Below are positions 58,663-64,000 of a DNA stretch of 64,000 nucleotides, one piece after another. The first letter of the stretch is position 1. Every line of letters begins with the position of its first letter. The notes beneath the pieces were generated by a model that saw only the letters and a program-made list of their open reading frames with translations, was not told the origin of the DNA and searched no databases. This DNA comes from Cryptomeria japonica. Lineage: Eukaryota; Streptophyta; Pinopsida; Cupressales; Cupressaceae. The stretch spans positions 186,646,669 through 186,710,668 of the forward strand of contig NC_081413.1 in NCBI RefSeq assembly GCF_030272615.1, in the 5' to 3' direction. The position numbers and the translations under genes were made by a program.

Positions 58663-59351
58663 GTTTGTTTGCTTTGGTCTGTCTTTGAAGGGTATCCATT
58701 AAGAGAAGGGTGATTGTGTCGTGACACGCTTTGACATTCTGCTGGTTTTGTTCAAGTCAATTTCTTGAGTAAGTATTCATGAAGGCCTCTCAAATCCAAG
58801 GTCATTCTTTCTCGATGATATTACTTGTTTAGGATTTGTACATAGCATGGAGAAAATCACTTATTGTGCCTTGATGCTGACATCTTGTGATTATTATATC
58901 TTTACACATCAATTGACTCTAGGGCACTATGGTTTTCAGGTGAAACCATGATTAGTGAAAAATCTAAAATCTTGCTTCAGCACCACCGCAATCATCAAAC
59001 CCTATAAGCTTCACTGCTTACGAGCCAAAGGAATTGACGGAATATGAGAAGAAAAGGAAAGTTATATTCAGAAGAGAAAATGAAAGAAAATCAAAAAGAA
59101 AAAGGAAAAGAAGAACGAACATGAAATATCAAAATTGGCTAAGGGAACATGCAACTAACTCCATCAAGGTTATAGACGCCCAGTCGGCAATGGAGCAATA
59201 TTCGTGAGATTGCGGCAATAACCTCGTCGGGGCTATAGACGTTCGATTGGCAACGAGGCTCTATCCAGGATGCTTATGAAGTTAAGATAAACTATGTAGC
59301 TAATCACAAGGAAACCTGAAGATCATAATTGTCTTGTTGAGAGGAATGAAC
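58663..59351 (+). other. Gypsy downstream region, continued
   Basis: Continues the G/T-rich region of 53055-53247. A purine-rich tract of about 70 bases is at 59044-59115. Two diverged units with CTATAGACG...GGCAA lie at about 59170 and 59230. No ORF. Confidence 0.45.
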
Positions 59352-62136
59352 GCAATTGAATATAACTTTTCCTGAGCATATCCTTTGCATACAAGTCTTG
59401 CCTTGTTCCTCACAATTGTGCCTTCTTCATTTAGCTTATTCCTAAAAACCCATTTGGTACCTATGACATTCTTATGTTCTGGTCTGGGTACCAAGGACCA
59501 TGTTGCATTCTTTTATATCTAGTCTAGCTCCTCTTCCATTGCCTTAATCCAATCTTCATTTGTAAGTGCTTCTCTGGAAGTCTTGGGCTCCAATTCAGAA
59601 ATCATGCAAGAGTTTTCTTTCACTCTTCTTCTTGTGAGTATCCCTGCATCTTTATCTCCTATGATCTGCTTCGGATCATGATGTAGTTTCACATATCTAG
59701 GAATGACTCTAGCTGGTCCTGCTAGCTTTTCTCCTCTTCTTCACCTACTGCAGCTTCTACCAGTACAGGAACACTGAGATCTTTACTTGTTTCTTTCTTA
59801 ACCAGTTCCCAGAAAGCTATACCCAGTTCATCTTCTACTTCCTCGCTGCAGGTTTCCTCAAGTTCCTCAGGGGATTCATCAACCCTGACATTGATACTCT
59901 CAACAATTTTCTGTGTTCTATTGTTGTAGCACTTGAGAACTATGCTCTTAGTGGAATATCCCAGAAATATTCCTTCATCACATTTAGCATCAAACTTGCT
60001 CAGATGCTCACCTCTCTTGATGTAACACTTACTACCAAATACTTTAAAATAACTCACAGTGGGAGTCTTCTCAGTCCAATACTCATAAGGGGTTTTAACT
60101 CTACCTTTCTTGATGAGTACCCGGTTCATAGTATAGACTGCAGTGCTCACTGCTTCTCTCCAAAAAGTGTGAGCAACCTTTCCTTGGATCAGCATTGTTC
60201 TTGCCGCTTCAACTACAGTCCTTTTATTCCTTTCTGCTATGCCATTCTGTTGTGGTGTCCTTGGGGCAGACAATTGCCTCTTGATACCGCTATCTTCACA
60301 ATACTTGTTGAATTAATCAGAAGTGAATTCCCCTCCTTGATCAGTTCTTAGGCATTTTATCTTTTGACCACTTTCCTTCTCTACTAATGCTCTAAAGGCT
60401 TTGAACTTTCCAAACGCCTCAGACTTGTCTTTCACGAATGTGACCCACATCATTCTTGAGCAGTCATCAGTAAGAATCATGAAATACCTATCTCCCTGAA
60501 TACTTCTAGTTTTCATAGGACCACACAAATCAGTATGCACAAGATCAAGTAAGTTTTCTGCTGAAAAAGACTTACCTTTGAAAGTTGAGGAAGACATCTT
60601 CCCAAGTTGACATTCTCTGCACAAAGAATTCTCCGGTTTGTTCAGCAAAGGCAATCCTCTTACTGCCTTGATCTTACTAGCCTTTACAATATTATCAAAG
60701 TTCATATGACAAAGTCTCCTATGCCATATCCAACTGTCATCAAACTTCGTCATCAGACACCGACTTATCTTGGCATTCAACTAAAACAAGTTACCTCTGG
60801 TCTACTTACCAGTGGCAATAAGTTCACCACTTTTTCCAATTATTCTGCAGATTCCACCTTTGAACTCCAGAACGAGTCCTTTATCATTTAGCTGAGCAAC
60901 ACTCAACAGGTTATGCTTAAGACCTTCTACCTAGTAGACGTCATCTGCACTGCTCTTTCCATTCAATGAGATGGATCCTTTTCCTTTTACCAAGCATGGT
61001 GCATCGTTGCCAAATCTGACAACACCTCCACCATATTCTTCTAAAGACAAACTTTCCCCGGTCACCAATCATGTAGTGAGAACAACCACTATCAATAATC
61101 CACTCATTAGAGTTGTCAATGCGAGAGACAAGTGCTTTCTTGTCAAACACTTCTTCCTTTACAACTATAAACACTATGTCATCATTCTCTTCATCATCAG
61201 ATTCTTCATCAGTAACACCTTCATCCACTGCAACAAGACAATTTCTTCTATTTCCTCCTTTATACTTTCTAACCCTCTCTGGTTTATCCTTATTGTCATT
61301 GTTAGGACAGTTAACAGCTATATGTCCTATATTATTGCAGGAAAAACATTTTAAAGGAAGCTTACCTCTGTATTTTCCAATGCCTTTTGGAAGTCTCTTG
61401 GCAAGAAGAGCTTCAAACTCCATCAGAATCTCTTCATCATCCATACCTCTGCTTTGCATGGATTCATAACTGGTACTTACTTCTTTTCCTTTTCTGGTTG
61501 GTGCAACAGATGCTCTAAAAGTTGACTCAGTCTTTTTAACACTGCCATCAAAGCTATTCAACTCTATGCAATCAACTTTGCAATGATAGAGTCTAAGGAT
61601 ACCTTGGTTTTGTCAATAGACCTTAGTTCCTGAATAGCAGCAACTCTGATTGCATAGACCGGTAACAATGATCTCAAAACTTTACTGACAACGGTGACAT
61701 CATCGATTGTGCCACCAGTGCTCTTGATATCTCCAACAACAGACTTGATCCTTATGCCATATTGCTGAATGGTTTCACCTTCAATCATCCTCATGTCTTC
61801 AAATTTTCCTCTAAGACTCTCTTCCTTAGCTTGCTTGACATGCTCATCACCGCCATAAATAGTTTCCAATGTGTCTCATACATCCTTAAGAGTGTCTTTA
61901 TCTTGTACATCAATGAACTCAATATCGGACAAACTGCTAATAAGGGCTTCCATGACTTGCCCATTTTCTTGAATCTCTCTTTTTTGATCATCAGTTAGAG
62001 TGCCAGTGGGGATTACATAGACATTCTCAACATAGCTCCAGTGTTGAGCACCCAAACTCTTGATATAGATCTTCATTTTGTCCTTCCATATTTTGAAGTT
62101 ATCTCTATTGAATTTAGAACCTTCCCTCTTCATCAT
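59352..62136 (-). pseudogene. Element H gag-pol, truncated within RT
   Basis: Close relative of A. Start MMKREGSKFNRDNFKIWKDK at 62136. Gag has the intact knuckle CFSCNNIGHIAVNC near 61345, shifted near 61565. Protease DSGCSHYMIGD near 61090 (His to Tyr next to the site). Integrase: LCHMNFDNIV and CRECQLGKM (60710-60600), DLVHTDLCG near 60560, LRTDQGGEF near 60350 and QNGIAERNKRT near 60240, so all three catalytic acids are present. RT ends after ARLVCKGYAQEK at about 59352, where unrelated gypsy sequence begins. TAG stops stand for Trp in VYW and ELDWI; a TGA stands for Trp in DVWETLE. Confidence 0.9.
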
Positions 62137-62193
62137 TAAGGCAGGATCTTTTTCCTCAAGCGGTTAAGCTTATATCATCGAGGACCTGGAGTT

Positions 62194-62207
62194 GCTCTAA
62201 TACCAAT
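62194..62207 (-). other. Primer binding site of element H, one base changed
   Basis: ATTGGTATTAGAGC in element direction, one C-to-T change from the tRNA-Met complement. Confidence 0.9.
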
Positions 62208-63605
62208 TGATGAATAATGATGAATAGGAGATACCCTAACTGGTACTGAGAGGGGGGGGTGAATCAGTACATACAAAAACTTCACCGTAACTTATCAAGT
62301 TAAAACAATGCTAACCGGTTGTCTTCATTACTAAACTTAACCATGGCAATACCGGTTAAACACAGTAAGACTTCAAACAACATAAACCAGTAAAACTGAA
62401 TACTTCAAATACATTCAATACTTGATAACTACTTCACCCATAAGCATATGCATGTGGTATATCAGCAATACCATAACCATTAGCTCTGCATGCATAATCA
62501 CTCAAACAAAGAATACTTAATCATCACATGAAAAATGCACACCTCGTGACACAGATTTTTCACGTCGAAACCCAAATGGGAAAAACCACGGTGGGGATGA
62601 ATACCCACAAGCTTGTTTTGAACTCTTTTGAAGCTCGCTCTGTTAGGAGCCTAGTTCGGTTAAAGACTTTACAAAAGGGTTCTGCTAGGGACCGATCCTG
62701 TTAAAGATCACCCGATTAAGGGATGGCTATATACCCTATTAAAGGTTGAAACCCTGTTAAAAGTTACCTTGCTAGAGGATCTAAAGAACTCAATGAACTT
62801 GAGTCACCTAGTTAGAGGATTTACAGTAAGCCTGTTAAAGCTACCTGACAAAGGGATTTTCCTTCTGTTGAAATGGTTAGAAGACAACAGGTTAAACTCT
62901 GATCTGATAACAGCACTATATGCTAAGGCAAATCTTTTTCAGTTCCTCTACTCTGCAATCACACTCTGCAGTTTTCACTCACTGGTCTGGCAAGTATCTC
63001 ATCACTCGGATACACACAACTTTTGCCAACAACAACAATATCAGAACTCATCGACCTTATAGACAACAATTAGGTCGGTAGCATAAACCCTAAACCCTAA
63101 GCATCTCAGGTTTACAATTACAGGCGGTCCAATCCTGACCGTCCAAACACTTTTCATTGAATGAAACAATCTCAAACATATCACAAGTCATTCTGCATCG
63201 TCCATTCTTCACCGCATATAGAAATCAATAACCCATCACGCTTTCTTCTCATGCCGCTAAGAAGAATGTTCATTCCCGAGGTAGACATTTAATGCAGTCG
63301 GTCTTCATATGCAAGATCCTCAAGGAAATCCTTCACATGCACAAAACTGATGTGGCATCTCAATCTCATCTTCATCTCTTAGCTAACTCATCACAGAATA
63401 CCATTGGTTGCATCGCACAAGCTAGATTGCCAAACCGGAAACCCTAGAGCTGAGACTACCAACCGGTAGTCACACTTAGTGAAACCCTAACACCGGTTCA
63501 CTAAATCCCCTCATACTGGTTGACCTAAACTTATTGACATCAATGACAACATACATTATTATCATATCATCATGTGCCAACATACCGATTCATCAAATGC
63601 CAACA
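62208..63605 (-). repeat. 5' LTR of element H
   Basis: Same family as the LTRs of A (TGATGAATAATGATG start, shared CACAAGCTTGTTTTGAACTC block). It ends at CCAACA 63577-63582 or, after an extra 23 bases, at CCAACA 63600-63605. Hairpin at 62564-62589. Confidence 0.85.
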
Positions 63606-64000
63606 AGATAATGATAGATAGTGGAATAGTGAAAGCAAATAGCTTCTCTCCTGCAGTGCAATGCTACAAGTTGATGATTGAATGTGCTAGACATTACGAT
63701 TCTCACACAAGGACAATAGTGAAAGATGGAAGAGTGCTTGCCCACTTTTCAGAGATGGCCATCAATGAAGCCTTCCACTTACCAGAGCCAAGAGACATGA
63801 TCTACAAGAGCGTAGGAGCCAAATCAGTTTATGATAATGATCCTAAAGCATGTTCGGAGATTATCAACAAGTACAGGCTATTGAAGAGTAGACCCGACAA
63901 AAGAAAGATGCCTAGTAGGCCACATAGAGTTGATTTCAAGGAGGAATTTTGAGATTTCATCACTTTACTCAATCGACTTGTAGGTGCACCACAAGCCTTC
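63606..64000 (+). pseudogene. Fragment of an unrecognised retroelement-type ORF
   Basis: Open from KIMIDSGIVKANSFSP near 63606, interrupted by one TGA at 63950 (FKEEF then DFITLLNRL) and running off the right edge. The part TIVKDGRVLAHFSEMAINEAF followed by HLPEPRDM resembles N-terminal parts of uncharacterised proteins that are abundant in plant repeats, but no function is known to me. H is inserted directly before it, so the true start is not visible here. The sequence has few stops compared with its length, but is plainly repeat-associated. Confidence 0.5.

Larger units (their letters stand above)
59352..63605 (-). mobile_element. Ty1/copia element H, 3'-truncated relative of A
   Basis: 5' LTR, PBS, gag, protease and integrase are present; the rest of RT, RNase H and the 3' LTR are missing at the junction near 59352. 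It is inserted in a different ORF that continues at 63606. Confidence 0.88.

Overview
The window is nuclear DNA of a land plant with a large, repeat-dominated genome; a gymnosperm would fit, but the sequence alone does not prove it. Support comes from nested Ty1/copia retrotransposons primed by initiator tRNA-Met, Ty3/gypsy remnants, a transposon-borne plant mobile domain (PMD) gene, and one ordinary host gene with plant-type introns. No bacterial, organellar or viral genes, rRNA, tRNA or CRISPR were seen.

Layout, left 38 kb: a single nest of insertions. The outermost element, a minus-strand copia (E1), runs from beyond the left edge to 38313. Its pol is split by a gypsy-like element carrying an antisense PMD gene (about 2026-15763), whose 3' LTR is itself split by copia element A (3107-10296, TSD ATAAT). 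E1 gag is split by element C (17224-35936, TSD ACAAG). C has copia-style LTRs and PBS but no pol. It encodes a coiled-coil protein with four CCHC knuckles plus a long unrecognised ORF. C in turn contains copia D (18576-23335, TSD CTGAG) and copia F (25008-32137, TSD GGAAT). A 260-bp MITE-like insertion with 6-bp TSDs sits at the start of E1 gag.

38.3-47.3 kb: decayed gypsy remnants on the plus strand (RNase H, integrase, LTR, gag), a stretch without recognisable genes, a near-perfect triplicated repeat of about 164 bp, and a 538-bp MITE with 8-bp TSDs (hAT-like).

49.0-50.2 kb: two 3' exons of a host gene on the minus strand. It encodes a double-stranded RNA-binding protein of HYL1/DRB1 type: second dsRBD, basic NLS-like stretch and four 23-residue acidic repeats. 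Its 5' exons were not found in the window.

52-64 kb: a gypsy integrase fragment, split by a non-coding plus-strand LTR element G (53248-58657); then copia H, a truncated relative of A; then an unrecognised retroelement-type ORF running off the right edge.

None of the retroelement genes is intact. Most premature stops in the copia genes are TAG where a related copy in the window or the family motif has CAG or TGG, as expected from deamination of CHG-methylated cytosine. The LTRs of A, C, D, F and H share a small hairpin whose base pairs are kept although the rest of the LTRs differs.
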